Below are positions 33,351-41,454 of a stretch of DNA of 64,000 nucleotides, in pieces. Below the pieces are notes generated by a model. The model was not told the DNA's origin, did no database searches, and was given only the letters and a program-made list of their open reading frames with translations. The translations under genes and the position numbers were made by a program. Within the stretch, counting starts at the first letter, position 1. Each line of letters opens with the position of its first letter. Source of the stretch: Pyruvatibacter sp. (lineage in GTDB: Bacteria; Pseudomonadota; Alphaproteobacteria; CGMCC-115125); NCBI RefSeq assembly GCF_040219635.1, contig NZ_JAVJSC010000003.1:382501-446500 (forward strand). Direction: 5' to 3'.

Positions 33351-34937
33351 TCACTTCTTCTTGGCGCCACCTGACCCGGGAAGCGATCCGCCCCCCAGAC
33401 CCGGCAACCCGCCAGATGCTCCGGGCAGTCCGCCGCCCATGCCGCCCATGCCGCCCAGCGGCCCGCCAAGGCCACCCATGCCGCCGCCCATACCGCGACC
33501 CATGCCACCGGGAGGTGTCACGCCGGGGGGAAGGCCGCCGCCGCCTGAGCCGCCAAGCGCACCCATCAGGGCAGCCATACCTTTTTTGCCGCCCTTCCTG
33601 CCCATCATCTTGAACACGTCGGCCATCTGCCGGTGCATCTTCAAAACGCGGTTCACTTCCTGAACCTGCGTGCCCGAACCTTTGGCCACGCGCTTCTTGC
33701 GGCTGGCATTCAACACCTTGGGGTTACGCCGCTCAGCTTTGGTCATCGACGAAATGATCGCGCCCTGACGCTTCAACACGCCGTCATCCATACCGGCGGC
33801 GTCCATCTGCTTTTTGGCCTTGCCCATGCCGGGCATCATTGCCATCACGCCGGACATGCCGCCCAGCTTCGACATCTGCTTCAACTGCTCCGCCAGATCA
33901 TCCAGGTCGAACTGACCTTTTTTCATGCGGGCGGCCATCTTCTCGGCCTGTTCAGCGTCCAGCGTCTCGGCGGCTTTTTCCACCAGCGACACCACATCGC
34001 CCATGCCCAGAATGCGCCCGGCGATCCGCTGCGCGCGGAACACTTCCATCTCGTCCAGCTTTTCGCCGGTGCCCAGCAGCTTGATCGGCTTGCCGGTGAC
34101 AGCACGCATGGAGAGCGCAGCCCCGCCGCGCCCGTCGCCATCCGCGCGGGTCAGCACAATGCCGGTCAGCCCCACACGTTTGTTGAACAGGTCTGCCGTC
34201 GTCACCGCGTCCTGACCCGTCAGACTGTCAGCGACCAACAAAATCTCGTGCGGATTGGCGGCAGCCTTGATCTGGGCCATCTCGGCCATCAGCGCTTCGT
34301 CAACCGACAGGCGACCCGCCGTATCCAGCATCACAACGTCATAGCCGCCCAGCCGCCCGGCCTGCATGGCGCGCCGCGCAATCGCCACCGGGTCCTGCCC
34401 GGCAACGATGGGCAGCGTATCAATGCCCGCCTGCTCGCCCAGCACGCGCAACTGCTCCTGCGCGGCAGGCCGCCGCACATCAAGCGATGCCATCAGCACC
34501 TTGCGCTTGGCCTTGTCGCGCAGCCGGATCGCAACCTTGGCGGTGGACGTGGTTTTGCCCGAGCCCTGAAGCCCCACCATCATCACCGGCACCGGCGCGG
34601 GCGCATTGAGATCAATACCCGCCATATCGTCCGGCGAGCCGTCTTCGGCCACGGGCTCATCGCCCTGCCCGCCACCGGCAAGCATCGCGATCATCTCGTC
34701 ATGGACGATCTTGATAACCTGCTGGCCCGGCGTCACCGAGCGCAACACTTCCTGACCGACCGCGCGCTCCGTCACTTTTTTGATGAAGTCGCGCGCCACC
34801 GGCAGCGCCACATCCGCCTCAAGCAGCGCCCGGCGCACCTCACGCATCGCCTCGGAGACATCTTTCTCCGACAGCGCCCCGCGCTTGGTCAGCCCCTCAA
34901 ATATGGAGCCCAGACGATCCTGAAGGGTCTCAAACAT
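33351..34937 (-). CDS. ffh: Signal recognition particle protein (SRP54 homologue)
   Basis: A 528-residue GTPase that binds signal sequences and the 4.5S RNA and targets nascent membrane proteins to FtsY. The N domain (MFETLQDRLGSIFEGLTKRGALSEKDV) leads to the GTPase motifs GLQGSGKTTSTAKVA (G1), DVRRPAAQEQL, DTAGRLSVDEAL (G3) and LTRADGDGRGGAALS (G4/closing loop). The M domain is Met-rich (MSKLGGMSGVMAMMPGMGKAKKQM, KRQGAIISSMTKAERRNP). The last 70 or so residues are a Gly/Met/Pro-rich tail unlike E. coli Ffh (about 450 residues). It is first in the rpsP-rimM-trmD-rplS operon. Confidence 0.97.
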   Translation of the reverse strand: MFETLQDRLGSIFEGLTKRGALSEKDVSEAMREVRRALLEADVALPVARDFIKKVTERAVGQEVLRSVTPGQQVIKIVHDEMIAMLAGGGQGDEPVAEDGSPDDMAGIDLNAPAPVPVMMVGLQGSGKTTSTAKVAIRLRDKAKRKVLMASLDVRRPAAQEQLRVLGEQAGIDTLPIVAGQDPVAIARRAMQAGRLGGYDVVMLDTAGRLSVDEALMAEMAQIKAAANPHEILLVADSLTGQDAVTTADLFNKRVGLTGIVLTRADGDGRGGAALSMRAVTGKPIKLLGTGEKLDEMEVFRAQRIAGRILGMGDVVSLVEKAAETLDAEQAEKMAARMKKGQFDLDDLAEQLKQMSKLGGMSGVMAMMPGMGKAKKQMDAAGMDDGVLKRQGAIISSMTKAERRNPKVLNASRKKRVAKGSGTQVQEVNRVLKMHRQMADVFKMMGRKGGKKGMAALMGALGGSGGGGLPPGVTPPGGMGRGMGGGMGGLGGPLGGMGGMGGGLPGASGGLPGLGGGSLPGSGGAKKK

Positions 34938-35303
34938 TTAGACGAAAAATCCGCAGTTTTAAGCCATTTTCCCGCAAAACAGCCCCCACATCCGTTCAGC
35001 CAAACCAAAAACGCACCCGTGGGCGCAACGCGCTGACGGGTGGCGACGTGCGGGGGCGAAAGCCCCGCTGGCCGAAGGAGACAGGAGATGTCTCAGGAAT
35101 TGAGGGAGGTTTTAGGGGGAAACGGGGTGGGTGGTCAAGGGATGCGGAACAAGGGCGCTAACATCCCGCTCGCCTACACCAAGCACCGAGTGGAGTCATG
35201 CAAGAGTGCATAGTAGATGTGCATAAAAGCGGGGATTATAGCCGATTTCGACAGATAAATACTACGGATGCAATGAAGCATCCGAAATAAAAAGGATGCA
35301 ATT
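34938..35303. other. Intergenic region: structured GC-rich part, then AT-rich islet
   Basis: The region upstream of ffh (minus) is GC-rich to about 35210 and then becomes AT-rich. On the plus strand it shows a stem GCGGGG...CCCCGC with a GAAA loop (35050-35068), then CCGAAGG (35072-35078), then a 6-bp stem GAGACA/TGTCTC (35078-35094) running into TCTCAGG. CCGAAGG and TCTCAGG are strings also seen in glycine riboswitches, but other parts of that fold are missing. At 35265-35299 two alternative hairpins precede the small ORF at 35304. Confidence 0.4.
35265..35299 (+). promoter_or_regulatory. Two mutually exclusive hairpins over the small-ORF ribosome binding site
   Basis: GCATCC (35278-35283) can pair either with GGATGC upstream (35266-35271; 7 bp including the closing C-G pair, 6-nt loop) or with GGATGC downstream (35294-35299; 6 bp, 10-nt loop). 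The downstream copy contains the GGA of the Shine-Dalgarno sequence of the ORF at 35304. The first fold would leave the site free and the second would hide it. The pairing is visible; the regulatory meaning is inferred. Confidence 0.4.
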
Positions 35304-35480
35304 ATGCAACTAGTATTTATAGAGTACATATTATGCGGCTACGTCGCCTACTATACAGTGTTAGACCATAATGGAGATACTTGCATAGAAGTCTACCACT
35401 CAGCGGGAAGCTTTGTGTATAGGCTTGAGCCAGTCCCGTCAGTGGAACTGCTTTCCAGAATCCCAGATGAAATAACTTAA
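35304..35480 (+). CDS. Small AT-rich ORF, 58 residues, unknown function
   Basis: ATG at 35304 with AAAGGA about 8 bases upstream; it ends at TAA 35478-35480. The product starts MQLVFIEYILCGYVAYYTVL, then has a polar middle with Cys (GDTCIEVYHSAGSF) and an acidic end (SRIPDEIT). It is rich in Tyr and aliphatic residues, and its codons favour A/T in the third position, unlike every neighbour. No family is recognised. The AT-rich islet (about 35215-35530) and unusual codon use suggest acquisition from a low-GC source such as a phage or plasmid. Confidence 0.5.
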   Translation: MQLVFIEYILCGYVAYYTVLDHNGDTCIEVYHSAGSFVYRLEPVPSVELLSRIPDEIT

Positions 35481-35532
35481 TCACAGGCTCAGCGTCGCAG
35501 GTTTAAAGATATCAATCGCAAGCACCGACATA

Positions 35533-36705
35533 CTAAATGACCTGAGACCCATTTGGTCCCGCATTTGAATGACGTGTCTGTCGCAATGGAGACAGACAAT
35601 GCGGAAGAGCAAATTCGTCACGCCAGCCCGCCAGCATCTCATCGGCGCTCGCACGCTCCTCACTGGTCAACCGCCCCATCGCCTGTTCAACCTCTGCCGC
35701 CACGGGCTGCCCAAAATCTTGGGCCAGTGAGAGAAACACAAGCGCCGCCATCCGCTCATCACGGGCCGACATATCCTCAAACACCGGCGCTAGCTCCCCG
35801 GCGAGCGCCAGCCTGCCGATGCGCGCCATGGCCTGCGCATGCCCTTGCGTGGCGGCCGTATAGAGGTCACCAATGCCCTGGACCACAAGACGTGTGCCGT
35901 CAGGATCAGGCGCCGCCCATTTGTGAGCCAGCTCGTAGTCCAGCGCCCGTTGCGCCTTCAGGTAGGCGATGCGCGGCTGCGGCACCGCGAAGGGTGCAGC
36001 TACCAACAGGTCAGCAACAAGGTCGCCGTGCGGTCCGGTTGCGCCGATGCCGATATGCTCGACCAGATCAGCGACCTCAGTTGCACAGGTCTGTGCCCTG
36101 TCGTTCCACGCACCCTGACGCCAGCGCTCACCGACGGGCTGTAGCCGTGCCTCCAGCGCAGGCCAGTTCGGGCCACCGTAACCGGTCATCACCGGGTCGC
36201 ACCCAAGGGTCAGCCACACTAGCTTAGGCCGCAACGCAAACCCGATGCCGGGATATGCGCTTTGGTATTCATAGTCGTCCGCGCCGGGCAGCCACGGTTG
36301 CAGGCCCAGCAAAAGAAGAGCGGCCCGGCGAACCGGTCCCGGCCAGGTATCGCGCGCGTTTGCCGCGCGCGCTGATCGTGCCAGCACATCGTCTCGCGTC
36401 TGCGGCAAACTGCCGATCAGCCAGTTGGCCTTGTCGGCGGCAACCAGGTCATCGGCGCCGCACGGGCTTCCATCCGCCAGAAACAGCCGGTCAAACTCAC
36501 CAAAAGCCTCCGGCACATCGGCATCTATGGCCGCAGCCAGAACACCGGCAGCCTGCACACAGTCCTGTGCTGCCAGCGCATCCGACAGATGTACCCGCCA
36601 GTCCGGCGCCGCAGGCATATGCGACCGCCACAGCGCGACAGCCAACAGGCTGATGACCACCGCCAGCAGTGCGAGCGCGCCAAAACCAAGTTGTCTCAGC
36701 CGCAT
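35533..36705 (-). CDS. Membrane-anchored protein, weak Sel1-like region, unknown function
   Basis: A 390-residue protein with an N-terminal signal-anchor (GFGALALLAVVISLLAVALW) and an otherwise soluble, probably periplasmic helical body. AATQGHAQAMARIGRLALAG near residue 290 resembles one Sel1-type helical repeat. Several Cys (DCVQAAG, GSPCGADD, LTLGCDPV, QTCATEV) could form disulfides outside the cytoplasm. The last 30 residues (CLSPLRQTRHSNAGPNGSQVI) look atypical and adjoin the AT-rich islet, so the original C-terminus may have been altered there. It is divergent from the coiled-coil gene at 36781. Confidence 0.7.
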   Translation of the reverse strand: MRLRQLGFGALALLAVVISLLAVALWRSHMPAAPDWRVHLSDALAAQDCVQAAGVLAAAIDADVPEAFGEFDRLFLADGSPCGADDLVAADKANWLIGSLPQTRDDVLARSARAANARDTWPGPVRRAALLLLGLQPWLPGADDYEYQSAYPGIGFALRPKLVWLTLGCDPVMTGYGGPNWPALEARLQPVGERWRQGAWNDRAQTCATEVADLVEHIGIGATGPHGDLVADLLVAAPFAVPQPRIAYLKAQRALDYELAHKWAAPDPDGTRLVVQGIGDLYTAATQGHAQAMARIGRLALAGELAPVFEDMSARDERMAALVFLSLAQDFGQPVAAEVEQAMGRLTSEERASADEMLAGWRDEFALPHCLSPLRQTRHSNAGPNGSQVI

Positions 36706-36780
36706 ACTTATCCCCGCCCGAAAGCCCGCCCGTAAAATGGGCCTGCAACTCCCCTCAACCTTACTGGGCAGACATCAACA

Positions 36781-37209
36781 ATGCACCTTGAAACCCGTTC
36801 CAACGACGCGCTGTGCCGTGACCTGCGGTCAGACGGCATGCGCTTGAACACCGAAATGAACATGCTCTATGCGCGGCACAGAAGCGCTGAAAGCCAGCGA
36901 AATGCGCTTGACCGTCAACTCGTCACGCTGCGCGGCGACCTTGCAGAGGTTGCAAGAGACATCACCCAACTGGCGAGACCCAGTCGCCCCACAATGCGGC
37001 CTGGCATCTTTGGGGTTGTGCCCGGCGGCATTCAGTTGCTGCACCTGAAAAACCAAGAGAACAGTCTCAAAAGCCAGATAGCCGCAGTGAGCGCGCAACG
37101 GTTGACCGCCATCAGGGCGATGAACGACTTCATGAGTGAGATCACGCGCAAAGAACGTGAACAGGCAGATATCGGGACCCGACGAGCAGCACTAGGGTGT
37201 GGCGATTAA
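36781..37209 (+). CDS. Coiled-coil protein of unknown function
   Basis: A 142-residue soluble protein dominated by two helical heptad regions (RLNTEMNMLYARHRSAESQRNALDRQLVTLRGDLAEVARDI and LKNQENSLKSQIAAVSAQRLTAIRAMNDFMSEITRKEREQADI) joined by a Pro/Gly-rich turn (RPSRPTMRPGIFGVVPGG). This looks like a helical hairpin. The start at 36781 has no obvious Shine-Dalgarno sequence. It is divergent from the gene at 35533 and convergent with the PIG-L gene, overlapping neither. No function can be assigned. Confidence 0.65.
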   Translation: MHLETRSNDALCRDLRSDGMRLNTEMNMLYARHRSAESQRNALDRQLVTLRGDLAEVARDITQLARPSRPTMRPGIFGVVPGGIQLLHLKNQENSLKSQIAAVSAQRLTAIRAMNDFMSEITRKEREQADIGTRRAALGCGD

Positions 37210-37212
37210 CCC

Positions 37213-38055
37213 TCACTCCACCGCCTCGACAAAGTAAAACTCCTTGTCGAAGAACGCGTACAGCACGTTGGCGGGCACGGCATAGACGCACTGCACATAG
37301 TCGCGCTGGCTGGCGTGGATGTCCCAGCCGCGTTGTTTGATGCGGGCGTCGCCGGGCATCGAGTGAGTTGGCGCGGGCTGGTTGTCGGCCACGAACCGGC
37401 CGCGCTCACCGCCCAACCGCTGCATGATGCCGCGCGGCATCAGCGTGTAGGCGATGTGTTTGGGGCCGCGATACACATGAATGCCCTCAAACTGTTTGAC
37501 GGCGTGCTGCACGGCGAGGCCGATGCGCATGTGGTCTGTGTGGCCCGTCGCGCCGCTTTCAGGCCAGAACGTCACCACCAGATCAGGCTCATGGCGATGA
37601 AACGCCCTGACAATATCTGCAACCAGCGCCATGAACGGCACGCGGGTTTCAAGCCCGCCGTCAGGCATGTTCCAGACTTCCTGCGCGGTAACGCCCAGCG
37701 CGTAGCCGTTTTTCAGAACTTCAGCCGTGCGGATGATGCCAAGCTCGGCCTGCCGCGCCACCTGCGGCCGCTGCGAGCCTGCTTCACCGCGCGTGGCGGT
37801 AATCATCGAGACATCCGCACCGCCCTCAATGGCCTTTACAATGAGCCCCGCCACAAGCTGCTCGTCATCCGGGTGGGCAACCACCACCATCACCCGCTTG
37901 GCGCCCAGCTCGCCCGCCAGCGACAGCACATGGGCAACGCCGGGCTCCTCAAACAGCGCATCCAGCCAGACCACACCGACCATCGCCGCCAGCAAGGCCG
38001 CTGCGCCGAGAACCGCGCCAAGCATTGCACCGATGCGCCCCAGAGTTTTCAGCAC
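37213..38055 (-). CDS. PIG-L/LmbE-family deacetylase, membrane-anchored
   Basis: A 280-residue protein with an N-terminal membrane segment (residues 7-32, LGRIGAMLGAVLGAAALLAAMVGVVW) followed by the PIG-L domain. The zinc motif is VVVAHPDDEQLVAG (AHPDDE at 60-65), with the third ligand region in SGATGHTDHMRIGLAV. Members deacetylate N-acetylglucosamine-type sugars and related amides. Here the anchor suggests action on an envelope or lipid-linked substrate. It stands alone with a palindrome cluster upstream. Confidence 0.88.
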   Translation of the reverse strand: MLKTLGRIGAMLGAVLGAAALLAAMVGVVWLDALFEEPGVAHVLSLAGELGAKRVMVVVAHPDDEQLVAGLIVKAIEGGADVSMITATRGEAGSQRPQVARQAELGIIRTAEVLKNGYALGVTAQEVWNMPDGGLETRVPFMALVADIVRAFHRHEPDLVVTFWPESGATGHTDHMRIGLAVQHAVKQFEGIHVYRGPKHIAYTLMPRGIMQRLGGERGRFVADNQPAPTHSMPGDARIKQRGWDIHASQRDYVQCVYAVPANVLYAFFDKEFYFVEAVE

Positions 38056-38078
38056 GGCTTATCCCCCACTTGTTGCCG

Positions 38079-38206
38079 CCCCGCGGCTTGACCGCGGGGT
38101 CCAGAGCACCACGCTACGCCCTCAAGGGCAGCCCCTGGGCCCCGCGGTCGAGCCGCGGGGAAGCAGAACATCCTGAAATATGCCTCCCCGCGGCTCGACC
38201 GCGGGG
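38079..38206. repeat. Cluster of three dispersed palindromes
   Basis: Three copies with arms CCCCGCGG/CCGCGGGG: loop CTTGA at 38079-38099, TCGAG at 38140-38160 and CTCGA at 38186-38206. Orientation alternates, judged by the loop sequence. The flanks (CCAGAGCA, GGGCCAGGGCAGCA) resemble those of copies elsewhere. The cluster lies between PIG-L and dapF. Confidence 0.8.
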
Positions 38207-38270
38207 GCCAGGGCAGCACGGTACAAAACCAATGCAGCCTGTTTCTGGCATTTCCACTCCAAAAGCGCCA

Positions 38271-38276
38271 TATAAG
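38271..38276 (+). promoter_or_regulatory. Possible -10 element of dapF
   Basis: TATAAG lies 5 bp before the dapF ATG, which would give a leaderless or nearly leaderless mRNA for the dapF-mtaB-ftsY operon. No clear -35 is seen. Confidence 0.25.
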
Positions 38277-38281
38277 CGCCC

Positions 38282-39133
38282 ATGAAGGTGCAGTTTCACA
38301 AAATGAACGGTCTGGGCAACGAGATCGTGGTGATTGACGCGCGCGCAGGCAACCTCGCGCTCGACGCCGATGCTGCACGCCTGATCGGCAACCCCGCCAC
38401 CGGCCCCGGCTGTGACCAGATCATGGTGATTGAACCCGGAAAAAGGGGTGCGGACGTCTGGACCTCGATCTGGAACAATTCTGGCGAGGAAGTGGAAGCC
38501 TGCGGCAACGGTGCGCGCTGTGTGGCGGCGTATCTTCATCGTGACGGCATCACCGGCCCCATCACCATGGGCACGCTGGGCGGCACCGTGGTGGCAACCG
38601 ATGCGGGCAACGGCAACATCACCATAGACATGGGCGCACCGCGCTTCGACTGGCGCGATATTCCGTTGGCGGAGGAAATCCGCGACACCCGCGCCATCGA
38701 GCTGCAGATCGGCCCGATAGATGCGCCCATTCTGCATTCGCCATCAGTCGCCAATGTGGGCAACCCGCACGCCGTCTTCTGGGTAGATGACCCTGAGCGG
38801 TTTGACCTCGAAAAGATCGGCCCGATGCTGGAGAACCACCCGATGTTCCCCCAGCGCGCCAACATTTCGCTGGCACACGTGATTGACCGCGCCACCATCC
38901 GCACCCGCGTGTGGGAGCGCGGTGCGGGCGCAACGCGCGCCTGCGGCACAGCGGCCTGCGCCATCGCCGTGAGTGCCGCGCGCACCGGCCGCACCGGCCG
39001 CGACGTCACCGTGCATCTGCCCGGCGGCCCGCTTCACATTGCGTGGCGCGAAACCGACGACCACATCTTGATGACCGGCCCCACCGAGTTTGAGTTTTCA
39101 GGCGACATTGACATCGCCGGAGTGCCCGCATGA
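38282..39133 (+). CDS. dapF: Diaminopimelate epimerase
   Basis: A 283-residue enzyme that converts LL- to meso-diaminopimelate for peptidoglycan and lysine. The catalytic Cys pair is in EACGNGARCVAAYL (first) and GATRACGTAACAIAV (second). The N-terminal FHKMNGLGNEIVVIDAR and NPHAVFWVDD are further signatures. The start ATG at 38282 lacks a strong Shine-Dalgarno sequence. Its stop overlaps the mtaB start (ATGA), so it is the head of a coupled dapF-mtaB-ftsY-(yciB) operon. Confidence 0.96.
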   Translation: MKVQFHKMNGLGNEIVVIDARAGNLALDADAARLIGNPATGPGCDQIMVIEPGKRGADVWTSIWNNSGEEVEACGNGARCVAAYLHRDGITGPITMGTLGGTVVATDAGNGNITIDMGAPRFDWRDIPLAEEIRDTRAIELQIGPIDAPILHSPSVANVGNPHAVFWVDDPERFDLEKIGPMLENHPMFPQRANISLAHVIDRATIRTRVWERGAGATRACGTAACAIAVSAARTGRTGRDVTVHLPGGPLHIAWRETDDHILMTGPTEFEFSGDIDIAGVPA

Positions 39134-40404
39134 GCACACACCCCCGCGAACCACACATCGTCACCTTTGGCTGCCGTCTTAACGCCTATGAGAGTGAAGT
39201 CATCCGCGACCATGCCCGCGCAGGCGGCACCGACAACGCGATCATTTTCAACACCTGCGCCGTCACCGGCGAGGCCGTGCGTCAGGCCCGTCAGGCCATC
39301 CGCAAGGCGCGCCGCGATCATCCGGATGCGGAAATTATAGTCACCGGCTGTGCGGCGCAGATTGAGCCTGAAACATTCGCGCAGATGCCCGAAGTGTCGC
39401 GCATCGTCGGCAACGCGGAAAAAACCAGCGCCGAAACCTTCATGCGCGGCACCAACGCGCCGCGCGTCAACGTGTCAGACATTATGCAGGTGCGCGAAAC
39501 AGCAGGCCACCTGATTGCAGGCTTTGAAGCCCGTGCCCGCGCCTTTGTGGAAGTACAAAACGGCTGTGACCATCGCTGCACGTTCTGCGTCATTCCGTTC
39601 GGGCGCGGCAATTCACGCTCGGTGGCGGCGGGCGAGGTTGTGACGCAAATCCGCCAGCTTGTGGAAAACGGCACCCAGGAAATTGTGCTCACCGGCGTTG
39701 ACCTGACGTCGTGGGGCGGCGACCTGCCGGGCACTCCGCCTCTGGGCAACCTCGTGCAGCGCATCCTGAAGCTGGTGCCGGAGTTGCCGCGCCTGCGCCT
39801 GTCGTCGATTGACTCGATAGAAGCCGACCCGGACCTGATGCGTGCCATCGGCGACGAAGACCGCCTGATGCCGCATCTGCATTTGTCGCTGCAACACGGC
39901 CACGACATGATCTTGAAGCGCATGAAGCGCCGTCACAGTCGCGCCGACGCCATCGCCTTTTGCGACGAAGCCCGTCGCCTGCGCCCCGACATCGCCTTTG
40001 GGGCCGACATCATGGCCGGCTTTCCCACCGAAACCGACGAGATGCACGTCGCCAATCTCTCGCTGATTGAAGCGTGTGACCTCAGCCATGTGCATGTGTT
40101 TCCCTATTCGCCCCGCCCGATGACGCCCGCCGCCAAAATGCCACCGGTTGACGGCGCCACCATCAAGAGCCGCGCAGCCCAGCTTCGCGTCCGAGGCACG
40201 GCAGCACTTGCAGCGCGGCTCGACATGCATATTGGTCACACCGTGCGCCTGCTGGCCGAACGCCCCACTGAGGGGCACACGGACGATTTTTCTGCCGTGC
40301 GCCTGAACCACGCCGTACAGCCCGGCAGCATTCTGGAAGCGCAGGTCACATCGCGTGACGGCACAACGCTTGTGGCAACCCCCAAGGCATCTGTTGCCGC
40401 ATGA
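39130..40404 (+). CDS. mtaB: tRNA (t6A37) methylthiotransferase MtaB
   Basis: A 424-residue radical-SAM methylthiotransferase that converts t6A37 to ms2t6A in tRNAs. The N-terminal UPF0004 domain supplies three cluster Cys (C15 in FGCRLNAYESEV, C43 in FNTCAVTGEAV, C74 in VTGCAAQ). The radical-SAM cluster is C146-x3-C150-x2-C153 (NGCDHRCTFCVIPFGRG). The C-terminal TRAM-like part is present. It overlaps dapF and ftsY by 4 bp each, the usual alphaproteobacterial order. Confidence 0.95.
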   Translation: MSTHPREPHIVTFGCRLNAYESEVIRDHARAGGTDNAIIFNTCAVTGEAVRQARQAIRKARRDHPDAEIIVTGCAAQIEPETFAQMPEVSRIVGNAEKTSAETFMRGTNAPRVNVSDIMQVRETAGHLIAGFEARARAFVEVQNGCDHRCTFCVIPFGRGNSRSVAAGEVVTQIRQLVENGTQEIVLTGVDLTSWGGDLPGTPPLGNLVQRILKLVPELPRLRLSSIDSIEADPDLMRAIGDEDRLMPHLHLSLQHGHDMILKRMKRRHSRADAIAFCDEARRLRPDIAFGADIMAGFPTETDEMHVANLSLIEACDLSHVHVFPYSPRPMTPAAKMPPVDGATIKSRAAQLRVRGTAALAARLDMHIGHTVRLLAERPTEGHTDDFSAVRLNHAVQPGSILEAQVTSRDGTTLVATPKASVAA

Positions 40405-41429
40405 GTGACCACCAAACCAAAGCACCGCGTATCATTGAAACGGGCAGCACCGCGCCCCAGCCAGATGCCACGCCACAAAAGCGCGGCCTGTTCAAGCGGC
40501 TGGCGGAGGGCCTGAGCCGCTCCACCTCAAGCATGACCACCGGCATCGCCACCGTGTTCACCAAGCGCAAGCTGGACGGGGCCACGCTGGAGGAACTTGA
40601 AGACCTGCTGATCCAGGCAGATCTTGGCCTTGAGACCGCCACCCGCATCACTGACGCTGTGAGCGAGGGCCGCTACGACAAGCAGGTGGACGAACGCGAA
40701 GTGCGCGACATCGTGGCCGCCGAAGTATCAAAAGTGCTCACCCCGGTTGAAGCGCCCATTGTTCTCGACGGCACGCACACGCCGCATGTCATTCTGGTTG
40801 TCGGCGTCAACGGCACCGGCAAGACCACCACCATCGGCAAACTCGCAAAGCTCATCAGCGCGGCGGGAAAGTCGGTCGTGCTTGGCGCGGGCGATACATT
40901 TCGAGCCGCCGCCATCGACCAGCTTAAAATCTGGGGCGAACGCATCGGCGCGCCTGTGGTGGCGCGCGAAGTCGGTGCAGATTCAGCCGGCCTTGCCTTT
41001 GATGCCATCGCCAAAGCGCAGGACCTCGGCGCTGACGTTGTGATGATCGACACCGCCGGACGCCTGCAGAACAAGTCCGAGCTGATGTCTGAACTCGAAA
41101 AGGTCGTGCGCGTCATAAAAAAGCGCGACGATACCGCCCCGCACACGGTGTTGCTGGTGCTCGACGCCACCACCGGGCAGAACGCGCTCAACCAGGTTGA
41201 GGTGTTTACCCGCGCCGTCGGCGTCACGGGTCTGGTGATGACCAAGCTCGACGGTACGGCGCGCGGCGGCATTCTTGTGGCGATTGCCGAGAAAACAAAA
41301 CTGCCCGTTCACGCAATCGGGGTTGGCGAAGGTGAAGATGATCTGCAACCCTTCGTGGCACGCAACTTTGCCCGCGCCATCTCTGGCCTGGATGAAGAGC
41401 CAGCGCTGAACGAAGACGAAGCTGAATGA
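40401..41429 (+). CDS. ftsY: Signal recognition particle receptor FtsY
   Basis: A 342-residue SRP GTPase at the membrane, partner of Ffh. The N domain (FKRLAEGLSRSTSSMTTGIATVFTKRKLDGATLEELEDLLIQADLG) lacks the long acidic A domain of E. coli FtsY, as in many alphaproteobacteria. The GTPase motifs are GVNGTGKTTTIGKLAK (G1), DTFRAAAIDQL (G2 region), DTAGRLQNKSELM (G3) and TKLDGTARGG (G4). It ends with an acidic tail. It is the third gene of the dapF operon. Confidence 0.97.
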   Translation: MSDHQTKAPRIIETGSTAPQPDATPQKRGLFKRLAEGLSRSTSSMTTGIATVFTKRKLDGATLEELEDLLIQADLGLETATRITDAVSEGRYDKQVDEREVRDIVAAEVSKVLTPVEAPIVLDGTHTPHVILVVGVNGTGKTTTIGKLAKLISAAGKSVVLGAGDTFRAAAIDQLKIWGERIGAPVVAREVGADSAGLAFDAIAKAQDLGADVVMIDTAGRLQNKSELMSELEKVVRVIKKRDDTAPHTVLLVLDATTGQNALNQVEVFTRAVGVTGLVMTKLDGTARGGILVAIAEKTKLPVHAIGVGEGEDDLQPFVARNFARAISGLDEEPALNEDEAE

Positions 41430-41454
41430 AGATGAAAATGTCAGGACGTAAAGC

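Noticed and set aside
33633..35036. Plus-strand ORF of 467 codons
   Set aside because: Antisense to ffh, whose GTPase motifs are complete on the minus strand.
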